Source: Pseudomonadota bacterium (lineage in GTDB: Bacteria; Myxococcota_A; UBA796; UBA9615). From it: a stretch of 53,337 bases of DNA. Positions within the stretch are counted from its first letter, which is position 1; each line of letters begins with the position of its first letter. The notes under the pieces were generated by a model. The model searched no databases and was not told the origin of the DNA. It was given only the letters and a program-made list of their open reading frames with translations. The stretch spans positions 1-53,337 of the forward strand of contig JAAESI010000114.1 in the NCBI GenBank assembly GCA_024229515.1, in the 5' to 3' direction. The translations under genes and the position numbers were made by a program. This document shows positions 18,024 through 27,600 of the stretch, in pieces.

Positions 18024-21000
18024 CAGAAGCCCCACTCGTCTTCAGGGGCCTCGAACGAGCGGTTCGGCAGCTGCCACAGCTCGGTGAACCGACGCTCCCA
18101 GGAGCGCACCTCGGCGCCGTCCTCGACCGCGCCGACGAGCGACTGCGACCACCGGACCATGCGCCCGCGCACGCCCGAATCGCCCCGCAGGCAGGCCTCC
18201 GCGACGCGGCAGTAGCTGCACGGACGGGGCTCCCGCTGGCCCGTGGGATCGACCAGCCGGGGGAACATCACGCCCCCCTCGACCGCCCCCAGGGTGGTGC
18301 CCACGGCGTGGTCCAGAGCGGTGCGGAAGTCGAAGTCGTCGCTGACCGCGGAGATGGAGCGGGGCCCGTCCTCGACCTCGGGCTTGAGGTAGAGGAACCG
18401 CCCCTCCGCCTTGCGATCGAGCCCGTCGGCGGCGGCGTACACCGAAGCCTGCAGCCGGCGTCCGCCGGTGACCTCGTCCAGGTGCTTGCCCCGCCGCCCG
18501 AAGGTCGTGGCCGCCCACGCGAACGGCTTGCCGACCTTGTAGTCGGTGAGAACCACACGGTCGCCCCGGAGGTCCACGCGGTCGGCGCGGAAGTGGAGGG
18601 TGCGATCGCCCACCGTGACCTGGCCGGAGACCTCCGTCGCGATGGCGGGGAGGTCGCCGTCTCCCCAGTCCATGCGGAGGGCGACCTCGAGGAGGGGCCG
18701 GATCTGCCGGGCGAGCATCTCCGCCAGACCGGGCAGCGAGATCCCCTCGTCCCGCAGGAGCTTGACCGCTTCGACGCGCGCCAGCGTGCCCAATTCGGTG
18801 CGGTTGGGCCACGGAACCGGCACGGCCCGCCCCCCGGTCTTGCGCAGAGCATCGGCCACGGTGCGGCTGCGAGGGACCGCTCGCTGCACGATGCACTCAA
18901 GGATCCGGTGCACGAGCATCCCGCGGATCCGAGCGTCCGCCTGGGGCACCGCGGCCAACGGATCGGGCACCCGCTCCACGCGCAGCATGCGGGTCAGCAG
19001 CGCCTGCCAGGGGCACGTGGCGACCGCCTCCACGAGGGAGACGAACGCATCCCGCCGGCGCGGGTCCCCGTCCCCGGCGGGGCCGAGCAGCCCCAGGTAG
19101 GGGCCCGGGCGCGAGCGCACGTTCAACCCGCCGTCGGTGGACAGGTCCGGGTCGAGCTCCCCGACGACCCGCCACCGCGCCTCCGCGACGTCCTTCGCCG
19201 ACGGCAGCAGCCCGGCGTGGGGGGCGAGCCCCCGGGCATCCTCGATCGCCTCCGTGAGCACGGCCGTGAGTGTGCGACGCGGAGCCGTCAGGGCCGCGAC
19301 GAGGGCATGGTCCGCGGGGGCTCGGCGCTCCCCCGGGCGAGCCTGCGTTCGCGCCACCGCGCCTTCGACGTCGGGCCACATGCCTTCCCACCGCATGCGC
19401 TCCACCAGCGGCGAGACGGCGCGGATCTTCCCGTCACCGTCGACCGACTGCCACGACAGCGTCACCTGGGGGGCCGACGACAGCAGCCCCGCGAACCGGT
19501 AGCGCTCCGCGAAGAAGGCATCTCCGGGCAGCGCCAGGGACGGCAGTTCGGCGCGCAGCAGCGTGCGCAGCGTCGGCGTCAGGAGCGCGTCGTCCGGCGC
19601 CGGGGGCGGGAACGAGCCGCGGTTCAGGCCGAGCACGAACAGGTGCTGGAAGGTGCGCCCCCGGGCCTCGTTGGCGCTCAGGACCTGCACCCCCCCGCCG
19701 CGGCCCCCGATGGGCGTCTCCCCCACGGACCGGAGGGTGTCCGCGAGCAGGAGCGCGATCTCGTCGGTGTGCAGCTCGATGGTCGGGTCGTAGCGCTCGG
19801 CGAGGCGCGCCACCGCCCGGCCGGGCTCGCTGTCGGGCTCGGCTCCGAGCACGTCCTCGACGAGCTCCCGGAGACGCTCCGTGGCGTCCCTCAACTCCGC
19901 CCGCGCGGGCCACGCCTGACACCACCCGACGAGCCTGGCGGCTGAGGCGATCGCCTCGGTGAGCACCGCTCCGTCCAAGCGGCGACGCCGGCTCCGTGGG
20001 CCGTCCTCGCCCTCCTCGAGCCCCTCCTGCACCGGGAGTCGAAACTGCCCTTCGGCATCGAGCCGGTCGCGCAGGGACGTCTGCGCTGCCTGACTCAGCC
20101 GGACCGCCCCCAGCGACCTCAGGGCCAGCCGCAGGTCGGCCCGCTCGGTGGGGTCGCAGGCCCGAAGCTCGAGCCACGCGTCCGTCGAGAGCGCTTCCCC
20201 CCGCACCAGCAGATCCGGCAGCGAGCGCCACTTCACCGCGGGCCGGGCGGGACCCAGCCCGGCCACCCCCGACCAGGGGATGCCGAGCCGTCCGAAGACC
20301 ACCCGGAGCGGGGCAGACCACGCCCCAAGGTCCCGGGCCACGACGCCGATCTGCTCGGGCTCGACCGCCTCTTCCAGGAGGCTCGCGACGCGGCGCCCGA
20401 CCTCGTTGGCCTCGCCCCACGGCCCCTCGGCCACGAACGCTCGGAGCTGGGGCGGTCCCACGCGGGGGGCGGCCTCCCGAGCGCCGCCGGTGGCCCGGCC
20501 CAGGCGATCCGTGAGCGGGCGGCACAGCGCCGCTCCCACGTCGGTGTGCAGCGGCGCGGCAGGGTCCGGCGGGTGGTTCAGGATCGCGGTCGCGCGAGGG
20601 TGGCGGGCGAGCTGCTCGAGGAGCTCCCCGCTCAGCCCGTCGACCCCGTCGAAGCCGTGGAGGATGACCGCCCGTGACGGCAGCGCGCCGGCGCCGTGAG
20701 TGCGCAACCGGCGGGCGGCCCGGCGCAGCACCGTGGAGCCCCGATCGAGGCCCCGATCGGCCAGCCCCTCGTCCGTCGCGGCGGCCGTGCGGAGCAGCGA
20801 GATCGCCCTCCTCCGCTCCCCCGGCCCCAGGGTGCTGACCCGGTCCAGGCGGGGCAGCAAGCGGCTCAGATCCTCGGCCTGGAACCCCGCGTCCAGCAGC
20901 TCGCGGACGGAGCGGCGAACCGAACCGTAGCCGTTGACGAGCGGGTCCAGGACCTCCCGCAGCGGCACCTCTTCCCGCGCCGCCCGACGCACGATCACGT

Positions 21001-21304
21001 CGACCAGGCCCCCCGAGGTGCGCACCGGCTGCCCCCCCTGCTCGAGGATCTCGTAGGCGGCGCCGAACAGCGACTGCACCACCACGCCGAGCACGGAGCG
21101 GCCGACGCGGCGCACGATCGCGGCCGACACGGCCAACCGCATCGACTTGGACGGAACGATCACCCGCATCGGTTGAGCCAGCAGGGCCGGATCCCGGCGC
21201 CCTTCGTCGACCCCCTGCTGGATGCGATCCAGCAGCTCCTCCTCGGCCGCCCGGGTTCCGGGGGTGATCCAAGCGACGGCGCGGAAGGGGAGTTCGAACT
21301 GCAC
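18023..21304 (-). CDS. addB: AddB-like helicase/nuclease subunit with Fe-S cluster, 1093 aa
   Basis: GTG at 21304 is preferred (MQFELPF...); a TTG at 21322 is also in frame. The N-terminal helicase-like part lacks a clear canonical Walker A, as in many AddB proteins. The C-terminal nuclease shows VVLTDYKVGK with Asp921 and Lys923. Four cysteines fit the AddB iron-sulfur clasp: Cys764 (ATCPW), Cys1029, Cys1032 and Cys1038 (CSYCRVAEAC). The partner AddA follows with one-base overlap. A TATCAC element eight bases before the GTG may be its -10. The divergent start of the kinase-phosphatase fusion is only 27 bases away, so both repair arms share one control region. Confidence 0.9.
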   Translation of the reverse strand: MQFELPFRAVAWITPGTRAAEEELLDRIQQGVDEGRRDPALLAQPMRVIVPSKSMRLAVSAAIVRRVGRSVLGVVVQSLFGAAYEILEQGGQPVRTSGGLVDVIVRRAAREEVPLREVLDPLVNGYGSVRRSVRELLDAGFQAEDLSRLLPRLDRVSTLGPGERRRAISLLRTAAATDEGLADRGLDRGSTVLRRAARRLRTHGAGALPSRAVILHGFDGVDGLSGELLEQLARHPRATAILNHPPDPAAPLHTDVGAALCRPLTDRLGRATGGAREAAPRVGPPQLRAFVAEGPWGEANEVGRRVASLLEEAVEPEQIGVVARDLGAWSAPLRVVFGRLGIPWSGVAGLGPARPAVKWRSLPDLLVRGEALSTDAWLELRACDPTERADLRLALRSLGAVRLSQAAQTSLRDRLDAEGQFRLPVQEGLEEGEDGPRSRRRRLDGAVLTEAIASAARLVGWCQAWPARAELRDATERLRELVEDVLGAEPDSEPGRAVARLAERYDPTIELHTDEIALLLADTLRSVGETPIGGRGGGVQVLSANEARGRTFQHLFVLGLNRGSFPPPAPDDALLTPTLRTLLRAELPSLALPGDAFFAERYRFAGLLSSAPQVTLSWQSVDGDGKIRAVSPLVERMRWEGMWPDVEGAVARTQARPGERRAPADHALVAALTAPRRTLTAVLTEAIEDARGLAPHAGLLPSAKDVAEARWRVVGELDPDLSTDGGLNVRSRPGPYLGLLGPAGDGDPRRRDAFVSLVEAVATCPWQALLTRMLRVERVPDPLAAVPQADARIRGMLVHRILECIVQRAVPRSRTVADALRKTGGRAVPVPWPNRTELGTLARVEAVKLLRDEGISLPGLAEMLARQIRPLLEVALRMDWGDGDLPAIATEVSGQVTVGDRTLHFRADRVDLRGDRVVLTDYKVGKPFAWAATTFGRRGKHLDEVTGGRRLQASVYAAADGLDRKAEGRFLYLKPEVEDGPRSISAVSDDFDFRTALDHAVGTTLGAVEGGVMFPRLVDPTGQREPRPCSYCRVAEACLRGDSGVRGRMVRWSQSLVGAVEDGAEVRSWERRFTELWQLPNRSFEAPEDEWGF

Positions 21305-21330
21305 GCACTGAGGTGATATCAAGGGGCGAG
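21305..21330. promoter_or_regulatory. Shared divergent control region (addBA / reductase-kinase-phosphatase)
   Basis: A 26-base gap containing GTGATATCA, the most AT-rich stretch nearby. TATCAC on the minus strand fits a leaderless addB start. AAGGGG on the plus strand, spaced for the ATG at 21331, fits a ribosome binding site. Confidence 0.4.
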
Positions 21331-23730
21331 ATGACCGTCACCTCCGGCGCCCGTGCTCGCATCAAGAAAGCCGCCGAAGACGCCGTCGCGGCGCAGAAGG
21401 AGGAGTACGCCGCGCGCATCCGACGGATCCAGAAGATCGTCTCCCCCGCCCTCACCAACGCCGAACTGAGCGCCGGCCTCGAGCTGGGAGTCCCCCCCGG
21501 CGGGCGGCCCGGCATCACCGACATCGGCCGCTTCCTCAGCACCAAGAAGCGGTACGCCCGGACCCGCCCCGATGCCGACGCCCGGGCGATGATCGATCAG
21601 ATCCTCTCCGGCGAGGTCCTGCTCGCGGTGCAGCGGGCGGTGGTCCCTGGCTCCCGCCGCCGCCTCCTCGTCTGCGAGGCCCACGAGGCTGTGCGCCTCG
21701 ACCGTGACTGGCGGATCGTCAACGCCGCCGGCGGCCCCTCCCCGTTGCGCGACTTCGAGTTGGAGGACGACGCGGTCTGGAACATGCTCGGCGCGGACGC
21801 CCCGCCCCCCGCGAAGGGCGCATCCTCGGCCCCCCTCCCCGACCGCGCCGACGCGGCGCCCCTGGACCCGACGACGCGAACGGTGCTCGGCCTCCCCACC
21901 GGCTCGGTGGCGCTGGACGCGATGCGCCTCTCGACGGGCGGACGGCCGGACGAAGCTGACGCCATCGCGCTGATCGTGACGGCCCTGGAGCAGGGCGTGC
22001 GGCTCATCGACACGGCCGACACCTACTGCCTCGACGAGGCCGATCGAGGCCACAACGAGCGCCTCATCCGCCAGGCCCTGGAGGCCTGGGGGGGACGCCG
22101 AGACGCGGTCCTGGTCGCGACCAAGGCGGGGCTCCGGCGTCCCGACGGCCGGTGGTTCCCCGACGGACGGCCCAAGCGGCTCCGGCAGGCCGCCCAGGAG
22201 TCGTGCGCCGCCCTGGAGGTCGACCGGCTCGACCTGTTCGCACTGCACGCCCCCGATCCCCGGGTCGGCTTCGAGACTTCGGTCGAAGAGCTCGCCCGCC
22301 TCAAGGAGGACGGCCTCATCGCCGCCGTGGGGCTGTGCAACGTGACCCTCGAGCAGCTGGTGCTCGCCCAGACGATCGTGCCGATCGACGCGGTTCAGAA
22401 CGAGGCCAACTACTTCGCCAAGAAGCCGTTCGTCGACGGCGTGATGCCCTACTGCCACGCCCAGGGGATCGCCTACCTCGCGCACCGCCCGCTGGGAGGC
22501 CACGGCAAGCGCGACAAGGCCGCGACTCACGCCTCCCTCAACAAGGTCGCCGCCAAGCACGAAGCGACCGCCCCCGAGGTCGCGTTGGCGTGGCTGCTGG
22601 CGATGTCCCCGGCGCTGGTCCCGCTGGTCGGCACGACCCGGCGTGAGTCGCTGATGTCGAGCCTGTCGGCGGCGAGCCTCACGCTGGACGAGGACGACCT
22701 GAAGATGCTCGAGGGGCGGAAGAAGTGGGCGGCCGAGGCCCGCACCGAGATCCACGCGTCGGTGCCCGTGCAGACGCCCGACGTCGTGCTCGTCATGGGC
22801 TCCCCCGCCAGCGGCAAGACATCCTCGGTCGCACCGTACGTAGCGAAGGGCTACACCCGACTGAACCGCGATCAGGTCGGGGGGAGGCTCGACGATCTGC
22901 TGCCCCTGATGCGCGAACACATCGCCCAGGGACGCACCCGGTTCGTGCTCGACAACACGTACCCGGACCGCAAGAGCCGCGCCGGCGTGCTCCGCCTCGC
23001 CGAACAAGCCGGCCTCCCGGTTCGGGCGATCCACATCGACATCGAGCAGCGGGATGCCCTCGTCAACACCTGCCACCGCATGATCGAGCGCCACGGAGGG
23101 CTGCTGGACCCCGAGGGGATGAAGCATGAGTCGAAGCGGGATCCCAACATGTTCCCGCCGCACGCGATCTACCGGTACTTCCAACGGTTCGAGGCCCCCA
23201 CCGAGGCCGAAGGGTTCGCGTCCGTCATCACCGTGCCGTTCGAGCGCCGCCCTGATCCCGACGCCACGGGCAAGGCACTGCTGCTCGACCTCGACGGCAC
23301 CGTGCGCCAGACCCGGGGCGGACCGCCGTTCCCACTCCGCCCCGCGGACGTGCACCTCATGCCTCGCCGCAAGGCGATCCTGGCCCGGTACGTCGACGCG
23401 GGATGGCGCCTCCTGGGCATCACCAACCAGGCGGGGGTGGCGCTGGGGCAGCTGACCGAGGACGACGTCCGCGCCTGCTGCGACCGCACCGCCGAGCTGC
23501 TCGGCCTCCCCATCGACATCGTCTACTGCCCACACCCCTCGGGGGCGATCCGCTGCTGGTGCCGCAAGCCGATGCCCGGCCAGGGCGTCGCGTTCCTTCG
23601 CACCTACCAGCTGGATCCGGCCGCCTGCCTGATGGTCGGCGATCGCGAGTCGGACAAGACCTTCGCCACGAACCTCGGCGTGCCGTTCGCCTGGGCCGAG
23701 GAGTTCTTCGTCAAGGGCCGTCGGCCATGA
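21331..23730 (+). CDS. Aldo/keto reductase - polynucleotide kinase - 3'-phosphatase fusion, 799 aa
   Basis: ATG 21331 has AAGGGG upstream; a GTG at 21313 would add six residues. Three enzymes follow an unassigned 185-residue N-terminus. Aldo/keto reductase, about 190-475: Asp227 and Tyr232 in DTADTY, Lys265 in ATKAG and His306 in LHAPD form the usual tetrad. P-loop kinase, about 482-640: GSPASGKT at 490-497, NRDQVGG, LDNTYPDRKSR, as in the 5'-kinase half of PNKP. HAD phosphatase, about 648-799: DLDGT at 653, ITNQAG, CRKPMPG and GDRESD, as in the 3'-phosphatase half. PNKP makes ligatable 5'-phosphate and 3'-hydroxyl ends, which fits the nearby ligase. The reductase fusion is unexpected. ATGA overlap with the next gene. 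Confidence 0.88.
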   Translation: MTVTSGARARIKKAAEDAVAAQKEEYAARIRRIQKIVSPALTNAELSAGLELGVPPGGRPGITDIGRFLSTKKRYARTRPDADARAMIDQILSGEVLLAVQRAVVPGSRRRLLVCEAHEAVRLDRDWRIVNAAGGPSPLRDFELEDDAVWNMLGADAPPPAKGASSAPLPDRADAAPLDPTTRTVLGLPTGSVALDAMRLSTGGRPDEADAIALIVTALEQGVRLIDTADTYCLDEADRGHNERLIRQALEAWGGRRDAVLVATKAGLRRPDGRWFPDGRPKRLRQAAQESCAALEVDRLDLFALHAPDPRVGFETSVEELARLKEDGLIAAVGLCNVTLEQLVLAQTIVPIDAVQNEANYFAKKPFVDGVMPYCHAQGIAYLAHRPLGGHGKRDKAATHASLNKVAAKHEATAPEVALAWLLAMSPALVPLVGTTRRESLMSSLSAASLTLDEDDLKMLEGRKKWAAEARTEIHASVPVQTPDVVLVMGSPASGKTSSVAPYVAKGYTRLNRDQVGGRLDDLLPLMREHIAQGRTRFVLDNTYPDRKSRAGVLRLAEQAGLPVRAIHIDIEQRDALVNTCHRMIERHGGLLDPEGMKHESKRDPNMFPPHAIYRYFQRFEAPTEAEGFASVITVPFERRPDPDATGKALLLDLDGTVRQTRGGPPFPLRPADVHLMPRRKAILARYVDAGWRLLGITNQAGVALGQLTEDDVRACCDRTAELLGLPIDIVYCPHPSGAIRCWCRKPMPGQGVAFLRTYQLDPAACLMVGDRESDKTFATNLGVPFAWAEEFFVKGRRP

Positions 23731-24659
23731 AGCTCCCCGAGTCCACCTCCGGCTTCGCCGTCGTCACCTTCGAACGCGTCTTCGACACCAAGCCGAAGGA
23801 GGACGTGCTGACGCTGCCGGAGCTGGTGACCGGCCTGACCGCCTTCGACCTCAAGCCAGCCCTGCGCAAAGCGATCGAGCGCGAACGCACGCGGATCACC
23901 GCCGCCTGGGACCAGTGGAACTGCGGCGAGGAGGGCACGAGCAAGCTCTGGCGCGGCCTCGATCGTGCCCGCAAGGAGGCGGCGGCGGCAGGCAAGGACC
24001 CCGAGCACGCCGTGCGGGCGCAGGACGAGCAGTGGATGAAGAACGCCAAGGCGCGGGCCAAGACAGACCTCCGCCTGTTCTCCCCCGCCCACTACGAGCC
24101 CGGGGCCAAGCGGGGACGCGCCGGCGTCGTGCACCTGAGCTGCCTCGTGCTCGACTACGACGGCGGCACCCGGGTCGCCCAGGCGCGCCGAACCTGGGAG
24201 CGCTGGTTTCACGTCATCCACTCGACGTGGTCGCACACAGACGCCTACCCCAAATTCCGGGTCTGCCTGCCGCTGGCGGGGCCGGTGGAGATGGCCTCGT
24301 GGCGGCCGCTGTGGGAGTGGTCGGCCCGACGCGCCGGGGGCGAGGTCGACCCCGCGATGAAGCAGGAAGCCGCCACCTACGCGGTCCCCGCGACCCCAAG
24401 CCGCCAAGCCGATCGGGTCTGCGTCGTGCACGGCGGCGACCTCCTGGACCCGGTCGTCGAAGGCCTCGTCCCCTGGTTCGCGGAGCCGGCGCCGCCCCCC
24501 GGACCGCTCCCCAAGAAGGGCACCCACTTTCGGGGCGGAGTGGAGGGACACACCTACATCTCCGAATGGACCGAGTCCAAGTCCCCCGATCCCGAGCCCG
24601 ACCCCGTTTCCGAGGCCTGGCTTCCGGAAGACGACTTCGACTGGGACATGGGGGCCTGA
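23727..24659 (+). CDS. Archaeo-eukaryotic primase/polymerase-like protein, 310 aa
   Basis: ATG overlaps the kinase-phosphatase stop (ATGA), so it is cotranslated. Residues 135-215 match replication primases of the AEP superfamily: motif I VLDYDGG (Asp143, Asp145), motif II HSTWSHT (Ser169, His170) followed by YPKFRVCLPLAGPV, which is typical of plasmid and phage members, and a third acidic site near GEVDPAMKQE (Asp208) before ATYAVPATP. No helicase domain follows; the C-terminus is a short acidic tail (EPDPVSEAWLPEDDFDW). AEP enzymes make primers or fill gaps at breaks. Next to a kinase-phosphatase, ligase and AddAB, gap filling during repair is the likely role. The assignment rests on motifs only. 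Confidence 0.62.
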   Translation: MKLPESTSGFAVVTFERVFDTKPKEDVLTLPELVTGLTAFDLKPALRKAIERERTRITAAWDQWNCGEEGTSKLWRGLDRARKEAAAAGKDPEHAVRAQDEQWMKNAKARAKTDLRLFSPAHYEPGAKRGRAGVVHLSCLVLDYDGGTRVAQARRTWERWFHVIHSTWSHTDAYPKFRVCLPLAGPVEMASWRPLWEWSARRAGGEVDPAMKQEAATYAVPATPSRQADRVCVVHGGDLLDPVVEGLVPWFAEPAPPPGPLPKKGTHFRGGVEGHTYISEWTESKSPDPEPDPVSEAWLPEDDFDWDMGA

Positions 24660-24675
24660 CCTCGACGCCCCCTTC

Positions 24676-24689
24676 ATGCAGAATGCAGA
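24676..24689 (+). repeat. Tandem ATGCAGA x2
   Basis: Two head-to-tail copies directly before the GTG at 24690, in the only gap before this gene. Possibly a small operator, or chance. Confidence 0.3.
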
Positions 24690-27600
24690 GTGGACATGGA
24701 TCCCCTCGAACGAGCTGACATCCTTTTTGCCCAGCTGGACGTGCTCCTCGCACGTGGCGAGCTGGACGCCGCGCGCGAGCTCGCGCGACGGCTGCGGGGG
24801 TCCGTGAGGGACACCGGGATCGGGGTCAGCGGCGAACATCCGATGAGCGACGAGCACCGCGGCGGCGTGCTCGCCCCCCTGTCCGTGCTCCTGCGCGAGC
24901 AGCGGGCGCTGCACCGCGACATCACCGCGGCGGCGGAGCGTGCCAAGGAACTCGCCGAGGCCAAGGGGCCCAGCCCGGGGGTCGACCCCGCGCAGCTGGG
25001 ATCCCGCCTCGCCAAGACCGCGGAGGAGCTCCAGTTCGGCTTTGAAAGCGTCGCCGAGCAGCTGGAGGAGTTGGCCGGCGACCGCATCCTCGCGGAGGCC
25101 GGCCGCGGCGTGGCACGGCTCCGCAAGACCGTGCGCTCGGGCCGTATCGCCCCCGTCCGGGAGGCGCTGGAGGCGCTTCACCAGCTCGCCAACGACCTGC
25201 CCCCCGAGCACCTCACCTCCTCCCGCATCGAGTCGCTGCTGCAGGAGTTCCTCGGGTTGATCGACCCGACCGGGCTTCGCTCCCTCACCGAAGGGCTGGC
25301 CAAGCGCCAGGGCACCCTGTTGGCATCCGCCGCGCCCGCCGCGCCGGGTGATCCAGGGGCCGCGTTCGACAAGCTCTGGGGCAGCCTCCAGGAAGCCATG
25401 AAGGGCATGGGGGAGTCTCGCGATCACCTGCTGCGGAGGGAGCCGGCGCGCGCCGAGGTCCCCGCCCGCAGCGCCGCCCGGGCCGTCGCCACCGCCCTGT
25501 CCGCCGTCGACGAAGCGTTGGGCGCCCGCGACTTCGCCGCCCTCGCGGGCACCGGCTTCCTCACGCCGTTCGTGGGTGGGTCGCAGCCCGAGTGGGAGCT
25601 GCCGGCGGCCCTGGGGCTCCGCTTCCACGAGGAGCTGACGCGCGCCAGCGTGCCCGCGGCCGCCCGCAAAGAGCTGACCCGCCTGGTGCGCGAGCTGATG
25701 GACCATGGCGAAGCCGACGCACGGGTGCTCTTCCATCGGGACTCCACCGAGCGCGCCCGCGGCGCTCACGCGATCGACGTGGGGGTCGTCGGCCCCGAGT
25801 GGCGCGACGACGACGCCCGCTACGTCGTCCGCCTCGAGTACGAGCGCGCCGCCGGAGGGGGGATTCGGCCCTCCCGGCTCCCCGAGAAGCCCCAGTCCGA
25901 GAGCCTCGGGGGGCGCGTCGAGGTGCTGCTCGCGGCCCACCTCGAGGACGCCTCGATCCGGGTCTTCCGGCTCCACAACCGCGGCCCCGGCCCCCGCCTG
26001 GGCTACCTCGCGGAGGAGGAGGGGCTGTCGATGCGGGAGCTGGTGGAGCTGCGCACCGACCAGCAGTTCGACGTCGTCGACACGACTTCGAGCCCGGTCT
26101 CCGGCGAGGTGCTTGAGTGGATCGACCAGCTGGAGAACGCTGCGGAGCCGCCGATCCCCGAGGTGCTCCTGCGCCAACTCGGGATCCCCTGGTACGACGC
26201 GGCCGATCTCGTCGACCGCATCCGCCCGCTGCACGAACAGCTCCGCATCGGACTGCTCAACAGCAAGGTCCCGGGCGAGGACTTCCCCGGCCTGGCGTGG
26301 ATGAACGAGAGCCGCCAGGCCTACTTCGCCATCGACCTCGGCGCCGACGGCGTGAGCCCCCGGATCATGCTGCCCCAGGCGCTCGTGAAATACCTCGCGT
26401 GGCACGCCAAGAGGGGCGATCGGCAGGCCAGCGAGCCGACGTTCAACCAGATCTCCGCCGCCATCCAGCTGCACCTCGGGATGAAGCTGACCTTCTACGA
26501 CGACCTCGAAGCCGACCGCCGGGGTCACGTCCACAAGGCCGCTCAGGCGCTGGAGGGGGCCTACCTCCAGAGCAAGGGGATCGACCCCGGCGCGGTGCGC
26601 GACATCTTCACGCAGCTGTCGATGCGCTACGGCGCCGACAAGGAGGCCGACCGCAAGGGCAACACCCCCTGGGACAAGTGGGCCCGGCACGCGGAGAACC
26701 TGTTCGAGTCCCGGGCGGGCGAGGACATGCTCCGGGGCGGCAAGATCCCCGCGCCCGCCGTGATGGGCCCGATGCGCGGCCTCCTGGGCCGGTCGCTGTA
26801 CGACCAGGGCCAGCTCGCGGCGACCCGGTCGATCATGGAGTTCGACTCGGTGCGCGACGCCGCCGTGCTCTTCGCCAACCTCGTGATGGAGCCGACCTCG
26901 GGTGAGGGCGTGCTCATCATCGGCGACAGCAAGCTGGGCAAGTCGTCCATCACCGCCCGCCTCGTCACCGGCGCCCCCCGCCGCGGGGTCGCTCCCTGGA
27001 CCTTCGGCTCCAGCGACCGGGTGCTCGTCACCATCCCCCGCCGCGGCCACGGCCCCGACGGGACCGACCGCGCGATGGCGATGGCGAGCCCCAGCCACCG
27101 CAGCTTCGGGCAGTGGACCGAGGAGCTCTGGTACCGGGACGCCGACAAACGGGAGGTCAAGCCGAAGGACCACGTCGTCTCCCAGGCGCTGGTCCCCATC
27201 CGCTCGCTCGTGTTCGTGCACCGCGACGGCGGCGAGGGGCGCGGACGGGGCCTGCGGCCGTTGACCATCGCCGACCTCGTGGCCGACTTCCAGCATCGGT
27301 TCGGCTTCGGCGCGAGCCGGCGGTTCTGGCGCGATCTGTTCGGTTCCGTCTCCCTGATGGACCTGTCGCTGCGGCGACGGGGGGCCGACACCTTCCACGA
27401 GTCCGCCGACGCCATCCGCGCACACATGCACGTCGCCCACGAGCAGGTCGGTTTGGGGCGACCGTGCATGATCACGGTCGAGGAGCAGGACGCCTGGTAC
27501 GGCGTCGGAGCCGCCCGCGGCCGCATCCGGCTGACCCGGGTCGGATCCGACGGGCTGGACCTGGACTACCTCTTCGCTCCGGACGGCTCGGTCCACGGCC

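Noticed and set aside
23403..23726. Longer upstream open frame joined to the primase-like gene
   Set aside because: This part is the shadow of the phosphatase domain in another frame; the ATGA-coupled start at 23727 begins normal sequence.
11784..24659. Classical bacterial NHEJ (Ku plus LigD)
   Set aside because: No Ku-like protein, and the ligase and polymerase-like domains are separate proteins with different neighbours.
24676..24689. ATGCAGA tandem pair as a replication iteron
   Set aside because: Only two 7-bp copies and no origin-like AT-rich region or initiator gene beside them.
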